Positions 1 through 9,190 are shown, counted from the stretch's first letter. The stretch is DNA of 32,272 nucleotides from Saprospiraceae bacterium (GCA_027011385.1 JALVAD010000183.1:1-32272); one strand, 5' to 3'. A program made the numbers and translations. Notes: a model not told the origin generated them from the letters alone.

Positions 1-1111
1 TAATATCATATAATGTGGGATAAATATCCATCAGCATCACTAAAGATTTATTTTCATTTCTGTGTTTAAACTTATTATTCCATTTAATAAATAAAGGAAT
101 TTTAATACCTCCTTCATACAGGTGTCCTTTTCCTGCGCGTAATGGATAATTTGATGTTGCCAAATGGCGCTTCTTTTTTCCGTCATTTGATAAACCTCCG
201 TGATCTGATGAAAAAACTATGATTGTATTGTTTTCTAACCCTAAATTTCTTAAAGTCTGTAATATTTTACCAATATTTTCATCCAGATTTTCAACCATTC
301 CTGCATAGACAGGATTGTCTTGGCGCATTTTTGTACGTCCAGTTCCTTCACTGATGTATTCAGGTTGATTGCCAAAATCAAAAGAGTTTATTTCTTTTCT
401 ATTCCTTTGAATATCCTCTTTTTTTGCTTCCAATGGCTGATGTACTGCATAAAAAGCAAATTCTACTAAAAAAGGTTTGTGGTCATCTCTGTTTTTGATA
501 TAATCTATCAATTTATCAGTCATCAGATCTGTCAAATAGTCCCCTGATTTTCCAATTTCATCAATATCCGGAATGGGATGTTTTTTGCTTTTACCTTTTC
601 GTTTTTTTACATTGAAAGGATAAAAATAGCTAATAGGCGATCCTGCATGTCCGGCTGCAAAAACGTAATCGAAGCCAAAATCCTTTACGCTTTGCTTGCT
701 TCCAAGATGCCATTTGCCAAAAAAAGCAGTTTGATAGCCCGTATTTTTTATTGCTTTAATATAATTTTTACTATTGCTAAAATTACCAATATTGAATCCA
801 TCATCAGGAACATCTCCGTTTTGAACGGGATATCCTGCAGTCATCATTGCATAACGAGAAGGAACACATCTGGGGTAATTGGCATAAGCATTATCAAAAA
901 CGATAGATTCTGATGCCAGTTTGTCAATATTTGGTGTTTGGTAGATTTTTGATCCATTGATACTTAGATCGTGATAGCCCAGATCATCAACGTGCAATAT
1001 GAGGATATTGGGCTTTTTGACGTATTTCTTAGATTCTGATATTTGATTTGTTTTACACGAAAAAGCTATAGCTATTAATAGTAGGATTGCATAAATAACG
1101 TTTTTTTTCAT
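1..1111 (-). CDS. Sulfatase (S1 family), lipoprotein, 3' part cut by window edge
   Basis: The frame opens at an ATG at 1111 and runs without a stop off the left end, so about 370 residues are visible. The N terminus is a lipoprotein signal ending in AFSC (Cys19). A type I sulfatase core follows: PNILILHVDDLG with the metal-binding Asp pair, CVPSR with the formylglycine Cys at residue 82, GKWHLG, and SSDHGG. Sulfatases of this family remove sulfate esters from glycans using calcium and a formylglycine made from the Cys. The residue after the active-site Thr is Ala (MMTAGYP) where Gly is usual. It closely matches the C-terminal half of the fusion sulfatase at 3858-7058, so the two are paralogs. 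Its start overlaps the stop of the upstream esterase gene by 4 bases (ATGA), which indicates translational coupling. The substrate position is unknown, and the C-terminal subdomain lies outside the window. Confidence 0.93.
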   Translation of the reverse strand, partial: MKKNVIYAILLLIAIAFSCKTNQISESKKYVKKPNILILHVDDLGYHDLSINGSKIYQTPNIDKLASESIVFDNAYANYPRCVPSRYAMMTAGYPVQNGDVPDDGFNIGNFSNSKNYIKAIKNTGYQTAFFGKWHLGSKQSVKDFGFDYVFAAGHAGSPISYFYPFNVKKRKGKSKKHPIPDIDEIGKSGDYLTDLMTDKLIDYIKNRDDHKPFLVEFAFYAVHQPLEAKKEDIQRNRKEINSFDFGNQPEYISEGTGRTKMRQDNPVYAGMVENLDENIGKILQTLRNLGLENNTIIVFSSDHGGLSNDGKKKRHLATSNYPLRAGKGHLYEGGIKIPLFIKWNNKFKHRNENKSLVMLMDIYPTLYDI

Positions 1112-1998
1112 TTGAAATATTTTTCGTAGTATTCAAAAAACAGTTTGCCTATTTTTTTCATACTTTTATACTTATAATGCCCTAAAGGTCTCGGATTTTT
1201 TTCAAAATAGAACTCTGAATTTTTATCATTGCTTTGGGGGATTAAGACTACATTTTTATCTTCTCTTGCTATATCTCTCATTGCTTGAACAACTTTACCA
1301 TGTCCGACTTGAAATATCATGAATGGCAAATCAGGCTTTCTGAATTCCTTCCTTACACCCTGTATTAAGTTCTTTAGGTTATCTTTATATGTATCTGCAG
1401 GAATAGTTCCATTTTTTTTCTTGCCGCTATCACTTTCCCCTTGTACCCATAGCATACCATCCAATTCGTATTGGGATGTGTCCATAGTGGATAATACTTC
1501 TTTTGCGTAAGCGATAAAATCACTGTAAAGTTTGGGGTCATCATCTTCTTTCATCACTTTAGCTTTGTCCAATGACCAATTAGGATTCCAAGCACCATAA
1601 AGTGACATGCCTCCCTTGGAACGTTTAATCAAGACTATTTTATGATTGGGATATTTTTCTGACATATTGATACCAAAAAACAATTCAGGGCCGAACATCT
1701 TTTTTGCTCCGAATTTTTTTTGAGTGTGTTTTGCCGGAGTGGAAATCTGTAGTGGAGTAGGGGGTAGATGATTGTAATAAAGAGTGACATTTTTTTGTGC
1801 TTTTGAAAGTCTTTTTAAATCATCGGGAGTTAAATTTCTAGCTCTCGCCCTTCCTTCCATATTGGATTGTCCGGCTAGGAAAAATACTTTTATCTTTTTA
1901 TCTTTGGATGTAGAAACTACCTTTTGAGTGTTGCAACTAAATATAAGTGTAAATAAAACTACGGCTAATGAATAAATTAATAACGATTTTTTTTTCAT
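1108..1998 (-). CDS. SASA/SGNH-type carbohydrate acetylesterase-like lipoprotein
   Basis: The 296-residue protein has a lipobox LIFSC (Cys22). It carries the blocks of the sialate O-acetylesterase-like (SASA, formerly DUF303) SGNH superfamily: GQSNMEG with the nucleophile Ser45, FGPELFFG near residue 102, KRSKGG near 124, WVQGES near 185, and a late GHYKYKSMKKIG segment likely to hold the catalytic His. Relatives deacetylate xylans, sialic acids or other glycans, and some CE6 enzymes belong here. In this PUL it probably removes an O-acyl group that would block the sulfatases or the depolymerases. It lies 39 bases after the beta-helix gene and overlaps the next sulfatase by ATGA, so it is an operon member. 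The family call is firm, but the acyl group and the glycan are not known. The lipobox predicts envelope location. Confidence 0.85.
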   Translation of the reverse strand: MKKKSLLIYSLAVVLFTLIFSCNTQKVVSTSKDKKIKVFFLAGQSNMEGRARARNLTPDDLKRLSKAQKNVTLYYNHLPPTPLQISTPAKHTQKKFGAKKMFGPELFFGINMSEKYPNHKIVLIKRSKGGMSLYGAWNPNWSLDKAKVMKEDDDPKLYSDFIAYAKEVLSTMDTSQYELDGMLWVQGESDSGKKKNGTIPADTYKDNLKNLIQGVRKEFRKPDLPFMIFQVGHGKVVQAMRDIAREDKNVVLIPQSNDKNSEFYFEKNPRPLGHYKYKSMKKIGKLFFEYYEKYFK

Positions 1999-2013
1999 TG
2001 GTGTTTGATTTTA

Positions 2014-2055
2014 TGTTTCGAGTTCAAGGTTTCGGGTTTAAGGTTCAATGTTTAA
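2014..2055. repeat. Degenerate copy of the 14-bp TGTTTCAAGTTCAA repeat
   Basis: Three successive 14-base units are visible: TGTTTCGAGTTCAA (2014-2027), GGTTTCGGGTTTAA (2028-2041) and GGTTCAATGTTTAA (2042-2055). They are diverged forms of the unit found in tandem at 23461-23530. The stop codon of the beta-helix gene (minus strand, 2040-2038) and its last codons lie inside this repeat. Confidence 0.7.
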
Positions 2056-3840
2056 TTCTGTATTCTGATTGATAATTAGTTGACCGTCTCCATTAATATA
2101 TAGTTTTTTTATTTGTACATTGGAGTTTACTTTGGGATAATAATTATAATTAGCTGCTGAAGGGATTGTGATGCTATCTGTTGCAGTTGGAATTTGATTG
2201 TTTGACCAATTCCCAATTGTATGCCAGTTGTTACTAATTTTGCCGTTCCAATATATACCGAATTCATATGCTCCATCATCATCCCCGTTTAATAGTGCTC
2301 TTGGATTACCTTCAAAATCAATTTGGGGAGCTTTTGTTGTATCTGCATGATCAATGGCAGGTGAAGCATTGGTCAGATGGAAATCAAAATTATATGTTTG
2401 ATCTTCATAAGAAGAAGGGGCATCCTTGAACAATGGATTTGCTATTTTTCTATTGACTTCTACTGAATTGACATCGGGATCTATTTCTAAATTGCCTTGA
2501 AGGTCAAACGATACATTATTTTGCACTTTTAATTGAGTAGTACCGGCAGAAGAAATAGCATAACCATGCCAAGCAGGAACATTATCTGGTACTGAAACTA
2601 CAGAGACATTGTTATAAAACTTGATGTCATCACCATTTTGAGCACTAAATCCAAAGTTTTTTCCTTTCTGCTCCTCATTAGCATATGTGATAGTATTTGT
2701 GTAATGATTGCAATAAGCAGTATTATTGATAAAGTCTATTTTGTAACCGTCATTGCTGTGAAAACCACTATATCCATTCCAATATGCGAGATTATTTTCA
2801 ACTAAAATCCGAGAAGAATTATTAATGCCTTTCCAAGCACTTGTATTATTTCTTTGTAGAGAAATACCTTTGCCCTCATCTATTCTAGGTGTTATTTTTG
2901 TCTTTGAGGGAGCCCAAGAGTACTGTTCATTATAATTATGGTGTACATTATTATTTTCAATAGTTATGCTGTATAGATTGGTGCTTGACGGTTTTGTTTT
3001 TGTAACTACTAATGCGTGAGTTCCTGAATATGATTTTGCTGAAGTACGATATACCTCATTACCTTTTATCGTAATATCTTTACTCTCAGATACCCTTAAC
3101 CCACCTCCCGGCATATGGTGGATTTTGTTATTGGATAAATTGATATCATTACAATTACTAATATATAAACCCCTGGTATCAATATATGAAGGTCTTTTAA
3201 CAGTATAGTCTGTTAAATCAGTAAATTTATCTGTTGATTCTATAATACCATCTCCATCTGTTATCTCATCATCATCTCTATAGTGAATATCAGAGGCAAA
3301 TGGTGCGGTTTCAGTGCCTGCTAATGGTTCTGTATTATTGTATCTGATATATACAAATTGGAGAGAATTAGCTGTAGAAAGCGGTATTGAGTCGACCATT
3401 CCTTCTATATTGAAGCCTTCGAAGTTAATATAAGAGCTATTGATAATTCTCACGATATTAGAGCCATCTCCCCGAAGAATTGTATTGTTATCATAATTTG
3501 TAATGGTAATGTATTTACTGGCTTTGCCATGCAAATCACTAACGAAAATAGTTTTTTCAGCATTCCATAAGTGTGCAATAGAATCCACTCCTGTATATTT
3601 GAAATCTTCATCGAATACAGGATTGTGATATTCTCCCATTATTTTAATGGTATCGCCTTGGCTGTTGTTGTTTTGAGTAACGCTATTTGCTGCTTTTTCA
3701 AATGTTTGGAAAGCAGAAGAGGGAGAAAGACCGGTATTATTATCATTTCCATTTATTTGATCAACAAAATATGTAGTTTGTGACAAACCGCTTGTGGAAT
3801 AAATTAAAGTTATTATTAGTAAATAGAATGATCTTTTCAT
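2038..3840 (-). CDS. Secreted right-handed beta-helix protein, candidate polysaccharide depolymerase
   Basis: The 600-residue protein has a type I signal peptide (cleavage near GLSQ, residue 20). It opens with the YFVDQINGNDNNTG pattern typical of secreted beta-helix proteins and then has Asn-rich rungs such as ISNCNDINLSNNKI and ITIENNNVHHNYN to about residue 450. A NPLF...SPAIDHAD...DFEGNPR segment around 465-525 matches the choice-of-anchor-Q pattern often seen after beta-helices. The tail (about 530-600) is a NWSNNQIPTATDSITIP module usually followed by a T9SS sorting domain, which is missing here. The protein stops inside a 14-bp repeat. Known relatives include polysaccharide lyases (such as PL6 and PL9) and some glycoside hydrolases, and no family can be assigned by eye. 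It sits 17 bases after the fusion sulfatase gene in the same operon. Confidence 0.8.
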   Translation of the reverse strand: MKRSFYLLIITLIYSTSGLSQTTYFVDQINGNDNNTGLSPSSAFQTFEKAANSVTQNNNSQGDTIKIMGEYHNPVFDEDFKYTGVDSIAHLWNAEKTIFVSDLHGKASKYITITNYDNNTILRGDGSNIVRIINSSYINFEGFNIEGMVDSIPLSTANSLQFVYIRYNNTEPLAGTETAPFASDIHYRDDDEITDGDGIIESTDKFTDLTDYTVKRPSYIDTRGLYISNCNDINLSNNKIHHMPGGGLRVSESKDITIKGNEVYRTSAKSYSGTHALVVTKTKPSSTNLYSITIENNNVHHNYNEQYSWAPSKTKITPRIDEGKGISLQRNNTSAWKGINNSSRILVENNLAYWNGYSGFHSNDGYKIDFINNTAYCNHYTNTITYANEEQKGKNFGFSAQNGDDIKFYNNVSVVSVPDNVPAWHGYAISSAGTTQLKVQNNVSFDLQGNLEIDPDVNSVEVNRKIANPLFKDAPSSYEDQTYNFDFHLTNASPAIDHADTTKAPQIDFEGNPRALLNGDDDGAYEFGIYWNGKISNNWHTIGNWSNNQIPTATDSITIPSAANYNYYPKVNSNVQIKKLYINGDGQLIINQNTELNIEP

Positions 3841-3857
3841 TTCATATGTTTTTTATA

Positions 3858-6800
3858 CTACTTAAGCTTATTTCTTTTCTTATGTTTGTGCTTATTTTTC
3901 TTTTTCTTTTTCTTTTTCACTTTTGTATTATCTACATTGTGTTTTTTTTGCCAATCTTTTAGCAAGCCCATTAATTCATATACTTTTTCGGGCATTTGTG
4001 TTGAGAGGTCATTGCTTTCGCTGATATCTTTTTTGATATTATAGAGTTCTATTCGATTATCATCAAAAAAGTGAAGCAATTTGTAATCTCCTGATCTAAC
4101 CACTGATGAATTATGTTCACCTGTTCGTCTTGGTCTTGCTTTTTTCTCATTCCAAAAAACAGTTCTGTCCTCCCAAGAATCACTATCTTCTAAGACATTT
4201 TTATAACTTATGCCATCGACGCCAACAACTTTTTTATTCAAAGCTAAATCAAGTAATGTTGGAAAGACATCCATACCTAAAATGATAGATTTATCGTCAA
4301 GTCTAGGCTTAAAATGATTTCCCCATTTTACGAAAAGAGGAACTCTTATACCTCCCTCGTAGAGCCAGCCTTTGCCGGCTCTAAGCGGGGAGTTCGTTGT
4401 TGCCAATTCTCTTTTCTTTTTTAACCCTGAATTTGATAATCCACCATGGTCAGAGGATAAGACAATAATCGTGTTATCATCTATTCCCAATTCCTTTAAA
4501 GTATTTAATAATCTTGATACATTCTCATCAACATTTTCTACCATCCCTGCATATGCCGGATTATCTTGCCTCATCTTAGCTCTACAACCATCATATGTGT
4601 ATTCAGGTGTATCGCCAAAGTCTATATGCTTAAGTTGTTCTTTGTTTCTTGCTTCATCTTCAGGCTTTGCTTCTATCGGTGTATGAACAGCATAAAATGC
4701 AAGTACTGCAAGGAATGGCTTGTCTTTGGGATTATTTTTTATAAAATCAATGGTTGCATCAGTCAGTAAGTCTGCTGCATAGTCTCCTTCATTTCCATCT
4801 TCTTCAACATTTGGAACAATATACTTTCCCGGTTTGCCATTTTTCCTTTGTATATTGAATGGATACAATCTACTGGCAATACCACCTGCTTCGCCTGCTG
4901 CATAAGAATCTGTATAACCAAAACCTCTTGGCGATGCATTATCTTTGCCCAAATGCCATTTTCCTACATAATAAGTATTATATCCTGCTTTGTCAAATTG
5001 TTTTACAAAATTTTGTCCTTCCGGAATATCTTCCAAATGTCCTTTATTTTCATTAACAGGATAATTGGCAGTCATCATTCCGTATCTAGAAGGTACGCAG
5101 CGTGGGTAACTCGCATAGGCATTTGTGAAATTGACTGATTCTTGGCTTAGTTTATCAATATTTGGAGTATTGTATAGAACGGAGCCCTTGCAACTTAAAT
5201 CGTGATAGCCTAAATCATCAACATGAATAATAAGTATATTTGGTTTATCAAGATTGGATTTTGAATGTTTATCAAATGCTTTATCATTTATCAATGCTGT
5301 TGTCTTTGAAGTATAATTTTTCATTGTTTGAGCAGATGCTTTCCCTGATTGTTTTAATTTGTCTATAGCATTAGATTTCCTTTTTTTGTGCTTTTTGTGC
5401 TTTTTATGTTTCTTGTTCTTCTTGTTCTTTTTTCTTTTATGATTTTTATCCTTTTTCCCTTTCAATACAGCAGGAGCAGTACTAACTCCAATTGATTTAT
5501 AATAAACTTGTTTATCCGAAAGATGTTTTCTTAATTTTTCTTTTAATTCAGCCTTAATTGATTGCATATTTGGATTATAAATTAGGTTTTTGGGTTCTGT
5601 AGGAGCTGATTTATAATCATACAATTCAGTTGCAACGATGTTTTTGTCTGAATAAGGCAAATAGCTATGGTAATTATTGGCATGCCATTCCGTATAGCGA
5701 TACCTGTCAGTACGTATGCTGTAGCCTTCTGTTTTTACAGGTCTGTGATATTGGCTTATAGTATAATCTTTATCTACTGTTGTTTTGTTATTTCCATCCA
5801 TTAACGTAACAAGTGATATTCCTTCAGTTTGTTTTGAGGGTTTTACATCAACCAAATCAAAGACTGTAGGAAATAGGTCTAGCAATTCTACAGGATGATC
5901 TATTTTTATATCTTTTTCTACTCCTGGACCTGCGAACATAAAAGGAATTCTTGTCGCTTGTTCAAAATTGCTGTGTTTACACCATAAAGTATGATCTCCG
6001 AGGTGATATCCATGATCTCCCCAAAGAACTATAATTGTATTTTTATCAAGTCCCAATCTTTCATATTCATCCAAAATTTTTCCTAATTGTGCATCTATAT
6101 AAGAAACAGCAGCCATATAACCGTGGATAAGTTGTTTTTGTTTATCTTCCGGTAGGGGTACACCTTTTTTTACTTTATTAGGTATATCGGTATAGGCTCT
6201 TAATTCACCATAGGTATGGTATGCTATTTTTGGAGTCCCTTCACTATATGATTGTTGGGGTGATAGTTTTATACTGTCACGATCGTATAAATCCCAATAC
6301 TTTTTAGGAGCTATAAAAGGGAGATGTGGTTTTTGGAATCCTACGCCGAGGAAAAAAGGCTTATCTCCTTTGGCCAATTTTCTCATTCTCTTAAGGGCTT
6401 CTTTTGTATATATCCCGTCTTGATATGCTTCGTCAGAAACATCTACCATTTCGGTACTAGGCTTTATCCTTTTCATTATTTTTGTTCTCAAACCACCTTT
6501 GATACCCTGAGATTCCAATTCGTTAGCTATTTTTTCAATTTCTTGTTTAGTTTCAGATTTTTGATAGTATTCCAAAGCGGGTTCACCATATTTAGGATCG
6601 TAGTCTTTTGGAATTATATGAGGGATACTCCAGGATTTTCCATCGTGTCCGGGGGATGCAGACCCCTTGTGATATATTTTTCCTATTGCTGTTGTTTCGT
6701 ATCCTTGAGAAATAAGATATTCCGGCATAGAAATAAGATCCGGATTAGATTCTCTGAAATTGGTATGTAAATCCCAAACTCTTGTTCTGTCAGGAGGAGT

Positions 6801-7058
6801 TCCTGTCATAACACTGGCTCTAGAGGGACCGCATACTGCTTGTTGAACATAAGCGTGAGTAAATGTCGCACCCATTTTGGCAAGTCTGTCAAAATTAGGT
6901 GTATGCATTTCTTTGTGGTCGTAGTTGCTCAGTAAGGGTTTTAAGTCATCTACTGCTATGAAAAGTATATTTTTCGCCTTGTTTTGTGCACTCAGATTGA
7001 ACGCAACCATTAGAATAAGCAATGATGCTACTTTTTTGAGATGATTTTTGTGTTTCAT
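3858..7058 (-). CDS. Tandem sulfatase fusion with Lys/His-rich linker and tail
   Basis: One 1066-residue chain holds two complete type I sulfatase domains. The signal peptide is cleaved near NLSAQ (residue 24). Domain 1 (about 28-530) has NILFIAVDDLKP, CGPSR with Cys76, and WGDHGYHLGDH. It resembles iduronate-2-sulfatase-type (S1_7) enzymes and the stand-alone sulfatase at 16980-18449. Residues about 532-561 form a strongly basic Lys/His linker. Domain 2 (about 605-1040) has HVDDLGYHD, CVPSR with Cys654, GKWHLG and SSDHGG, and resembles the truncated sulfatase at 1-1111. The last 24 residues or so are again Lys/His-rich. Most S1 sulfatases are 450-600 residues, so this is a real double-length protein with both active sites intact. 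Unlike the other sulfatases here, it has no lipobox and is predicted soluble in the periplasm or exported. A two-step desulfation of one oligosaccharide is an inference. The next gene follows 17 bases later. Confidence 0.93.
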   Translation of the reverse strand: MKHKNHLKKVASLLILMVAFNLSAQNKAKNILFIAVDDLKPLLSNYDHKEMHTPNFDRLAKMGATFTHAYVQQAVCGPSRASVMTGTPPDRTRVWDLHTNFRESNPDLISMPEYLISQGYETTAIGKIYHKGSASPGHDGKSWSIPHIIPKDYDPKYGEPALEYYQKSETKQEIEKIANELESQGIKGGLRTKIMKRIKPSTEMVDVSDEAYQDGIYTKEALKRMRKLAKGDKPFFLGVGFQKPHLPFIAPKKYWDLYDRDSIKLSPQQSYSEGTPKIAYHTYGELRAYTDIPNKVKKGVPLPEDKQKQLIHGYMAAVSYIDAQLGKILDEYERLGLDKNTIIVLWGDHGYHLGDHTLWCKHSNFEQATRIPFMFAGPGVEKDIKIDHPVELLDLFPTVFDLVDVKPSKQTEGISLVTLMDGNNKTTVDKDYTISQYHRPVKTEGYSIRTDRYRYTEWHANNYHSYLPYSDKNIVATELYDYKSAPTEPKNLIYNPNMQSIKAELKEKLRKHLSDKQVYYKSIGVSTAPAVLKGKKDKNHKRKKNKKNKKHKKHKKHKKRKSNAIDKLKQSGKASAQTMKNYTSKTTALINDKAFDKHSKSNLDKPNILIIHVDDLGYHDLSCKGSVLYNTPNIDKLSQESVNFTNAYASYPRCVPSRYGMMTANYPVNENKGHLEDIPEGQNFVKQFDKAGYNTYYVGKWHLGKDNASPRGFGYTDSYAAGEAGGIASRLYPFNIQRKNGKPGKYIVPNVEEDGNEGDYAADLLTDATIDFIKNNPKDKPFLAVLAFYAVHTPIEAKPEDEARNKEQLKHIDFGDTPEYTYDGCRAKMRQDNPAYAGMVENVDENVSRLLNTLKELGIDDNTIIVLSSDHGGLSNSGLKKKRELATTNSPLRAGKGWLYEGGIRVPLFVKWGNHFKPRLDDKSIILGMDVFPTLLDLALNKKVVGVDGISYKNVLEDSDSWEDRTVFWNEKKARPRRTGEHNSSVVRSGDYKLLHFFDDNRIELYNIKKDISESNDLSTQMPEKVYELMGLLKDWQKKHNVDNTKVKKKKKKKNKHKHKKRNKLK
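5376..5463 (-). other. Segment encoding the Lys/His-rich interdomain linker
   Basis: This stretch of the fusion gene encodes about 30 residues made almost only of Lys, His, Arg and Asn, with repeated HKK triplets, between the two sulfatase domains. A second such stretch (about 3858-3930) encodes the C-terminal tail. The coding strand is A-rich with short near-repeats, so slippage during replication could change the linker length. A polycation of this kind could bind the sulfated substrate electrostatically, which is an inference. Confidence 0.75.
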
Positions 7059-7370
7059 TGTATTGTGGATTTAAAAACTACATTTATTAATCAAAAACTT
7101 TTAGACTAACAAATAAGTCTTTGGTTTATTTAATTTGCAACAAATTAACGTTGTTTCTTTCAATTTACGGTTTAAATATTATCTGAAAGGGTATAATAAT
7201 CGTTTGCTATGTTAGTATTGCTACTAAAAGTTATAATTTTAGCAATTTTATTTGATACAAATTTATTACTATTTTTGTAAATACACAAGTTGATTATTTC
7301 GGGTTAAAGCCCAATTTATACCTGATAAGCGAGTGTCTCTGACCTCGCTTTTATTGTAAATTCAATTACT
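7059..7370. promoter_or_regulatory. 312-bp AT-rich intergenic region upstream of the fusion sulfatase
   Basis: No gene is seen here. The region separates the 541-residue sulfatase from the fusion sulfatase and is long enough for a promoter serving 7058 to 1. Visible elements are the hairpin at 7327-7350 close behind the upstream stop, and a small inverted repeat ATTTG-ATA-CAAAT at 7250-7262. No convincing match to the Bacteroidota promoter (TTTG about 20 bases before TAnnTTTG) was found by eye. Confidence 0.4.
7327..7350 (-). terminator. Putative hairpin after the 541-residue sulfatase gene
   Basis: AAGCGAG (7327-7333) pairs with CTCGCTT (7344-7350). An inner GTC/GAC pair (7335-7337 with 7341-7343) extends the stem past one bulged base to a 3-base loop. 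It starts 20 bases after the stop on the minus strand. The U-tract on the minus strand is weak (CTTATC), so partial termination or 3'-end protection is as likely as full termination. Confidence 0.45.
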
Positions 7371-8996
7371 TTATTTTGTTTCTTGTTTTAAAATAGCTCT
7401 GACTTTCCCATTAGTGTCTTCATCGGATATATAACCAAAGTCTTTATCGGTTATCTCACGGTATTTTTTCAATGGTAAATCATCCCCATATTGTTTTTGC
7501 AACTGCTTCAATTCTTTTTTTAATCTTATAACGATATTCTTATACTTAGGAGAGTCGATGATATTATTTATTTCGTATTGGTCTTTTTCCAAATCATAAA
7601 GTTCCCATTTATCAATATTATAATAGAAATGTGCTAAAGTATATCTTTTTGTTCTTATTCCGTAATGCGGTTGAACATGATGCCAATAGGGAAATTCATA
7701 ATAATGATAATACATAGACTGACGCCAATTTTTAAGCGGCTCACCGTTTATTATATTTGCAAAACTTCTACCTTGTAATTTTTCATTTGTTTTGATTCGA
7801 GCTAAATCCAAAAATGTTGGAGCAAAATCTATATTCGAAATGATATCTGTATTTATTTGTTTTTTCTTGATTTTAGCAGGATATCTTACGATAAATGGCA
7901 TTCTGAGTGATTCCTCATAAATAAACCTTTTATCAAAAAAGCCGTGTTCTCCGAGATAGAATCCTTGATCGGAAGTCAATACAATTACAGTGTTTTTTTC
8001 CAGGTTATTTTGCTTTAAATAAGCTAAAAGTTTTCCGATATTGTCATCTACCGATTTAACACAAGCTAAATAATCTTTGATATAAATTTGATATCGCCAT
8101 TTCTTGCCTTCTTCTTTTGACATTCCTTTGGGTTGAACAATCTCATCTTTAGCTGCTCCGTAAAAAATCCATTTGAGCAGTTTATCACCCTCTAATCCTT
8201 CGGGCTTGGGTAATTTAAGATCCGCATTAGCAAGATAATCCATTGTCATTTCGGTATCACCAGCAGTTGATTCTCTTCCCTTATATTCATCATCAAATGT
8301 GACAGGGTAGGGCATTTCAATATCGTCCCATAGTTTCTCATATTTTTTATCAGGCTCCCAAGGTCTGTGCGGTGCTTTAAACTGTAGGAGCATCAAAAAT
8401 GGTTTCTTCTTATCTCGGGTGTTTTTTAGCCAATCAATAGCTACATTTGCAGTTATATTTGTAGTATATCCGGATTCTTTTATTTTCTTACCGTTTTCAT
8501 TGTATTCCGGATTCCAATATACTCCTTGCTGACCACTACTGATATGATATTTGTAAAAATCAAACCCTTTTGGTTCAGAGCCCAGATGCCATTTTCCGAA
8601 TAAACTTGTCTGATAACCTTTCTTCTGAAATTCTTGAGGGAAAGTCCATTGATTTGCATCGAATTTGCCGCCACTTTCGTTTTTGTAATAGCCGTTAATA
8701 TTACTGTATTTACCCGTAAGAATTGCAGCTCTACTGGGACCGCATATCGCATTTGTACACATCACATCTTTAAATAAAATTCCTTCGTTAGCCAATTTGT
8801 CTATATTTGGCGTGGGAGCGATATTTTTATATATTCCACCATAAGCACTTATTGCTTGGGTTGTCAAATCATCTGCCATAATATAGATTATATTGGGCTT
8901 ATCATTTCGCTTATTTTTCTCTTCTTTGTTTGTACAAGAAGCTAAAATTAGTGACAAATTGATGAGCAAAAATAATATTTTAGATGAATATGACAT
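7371..8996 (-). CDS. Sulfatase (S1 family), lipoprotein
   Basis: The 541-residue protein has lipobox ILASC (Cys21). The core has NIIYIMADDLT, CGPSRAAILTG with the formylglycine Cys at residue 85, GKWHLGSEP, KAPHRPWEP and TSDQGFYLGEHG. The last motif has Gln where His is common (SDHG), as in many N-acetylglucosamine-6-sulfatase and mucin-desulfating-type enzymes, which is the group it most resembles. It removes a sulfate ester from a glycan, probably at the periplasmic face of a membrane. It follows susD after 252 bases that include a strong hairpin, and is followed by a 312-base gap, so it may be a transcription unit of its own. The precise S1 subfamily and sulfate position cannot be set by eye. 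Confidence 0.92.
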   Translation of the reverse strand: MSYSSKILFLLINLSLILASCTNKEEKNKRNDKPNIIYIMADDLTTQAISAYGGIYKNIAPTPNIDKLANEGILFKDVMCTNAICGPSRAAILTGKYSNINGYYKNESGGKFDANQWTFPQEFQKKGYQTSLFGKWHLGSEPKGFDFYKYHISSGQQGVYWNPEYNENGKKIKESGYTTNITANVAIDWLKNTRDKKKPFLMLLQFKAPHRPWEPDKKYEKLWDDIEMPYPVTFDDEYKGRESTAGDTEMTMDYLANADLKLPKPEGLEGDKLLKWIFYGAAKDEIVQPKGMSKEEGKKWRYQIYIKDYLACVKSVDDNIGKLLAYLKQNNLEKNTVIVLTSDQGFYLGEHGFFDKRFIYEESLRMPFIVRYPAKIKKKQINTDIISNIDFAPTFLDLARIKTNEKLQGRSFANIINGEPLKNWRQSMYYHYYEFPYWHHVQPHYGIRTKRYTLAHFYYNIDKWELYDLEKDQYEINNIIDSPKYKNIVIRLKKELKQLQKQYGDDLPLKKYREITDKDFGYISDEDTNGKVRAILKQETK

Positions 8997-9190
8997 TTTA
9001 GATGATTTCTAATTATTAAGCTGTAACGATATGCATATATACTATTATTGTCAATATCGTATATATCAATAGAAATATGATTCTTTCTATTGTCCTATTT
9101 CTTCCCATTATCCTTTTTCCCATTTGTATATCCTTTAGAGATTAACGAATAAATATTTATTAGAAAGTGGTTTTATAAAAATCTAAAGTT

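Noticed and set aside
578-913. Plus-strand open frame of 111 codons, and many similar frames up to 29170
   Set aside because: They lie antisense to strongly supported genes, have no recognisable domains and start without ribosome-site context. They are by-products of AT-rich coding DNA.
7180-7210. Possible third copy of the 39-bp shared element upstream of the fusion sulfatase
   Set aside because: Only a short TATAATAATC-like stretch matches, and the AAAAGGTTT and GTCAAA parts are missing at the right spacing.
9045-9054. TTATTGTCAA also present at 14206-14215 and 29468-29477
   Set aside because: Three intergenic copies of a 10-mer in DNA this AT-rich can arise by chance, and the orientation relative to genes differs. 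Only the longer 39-bp match was kept.
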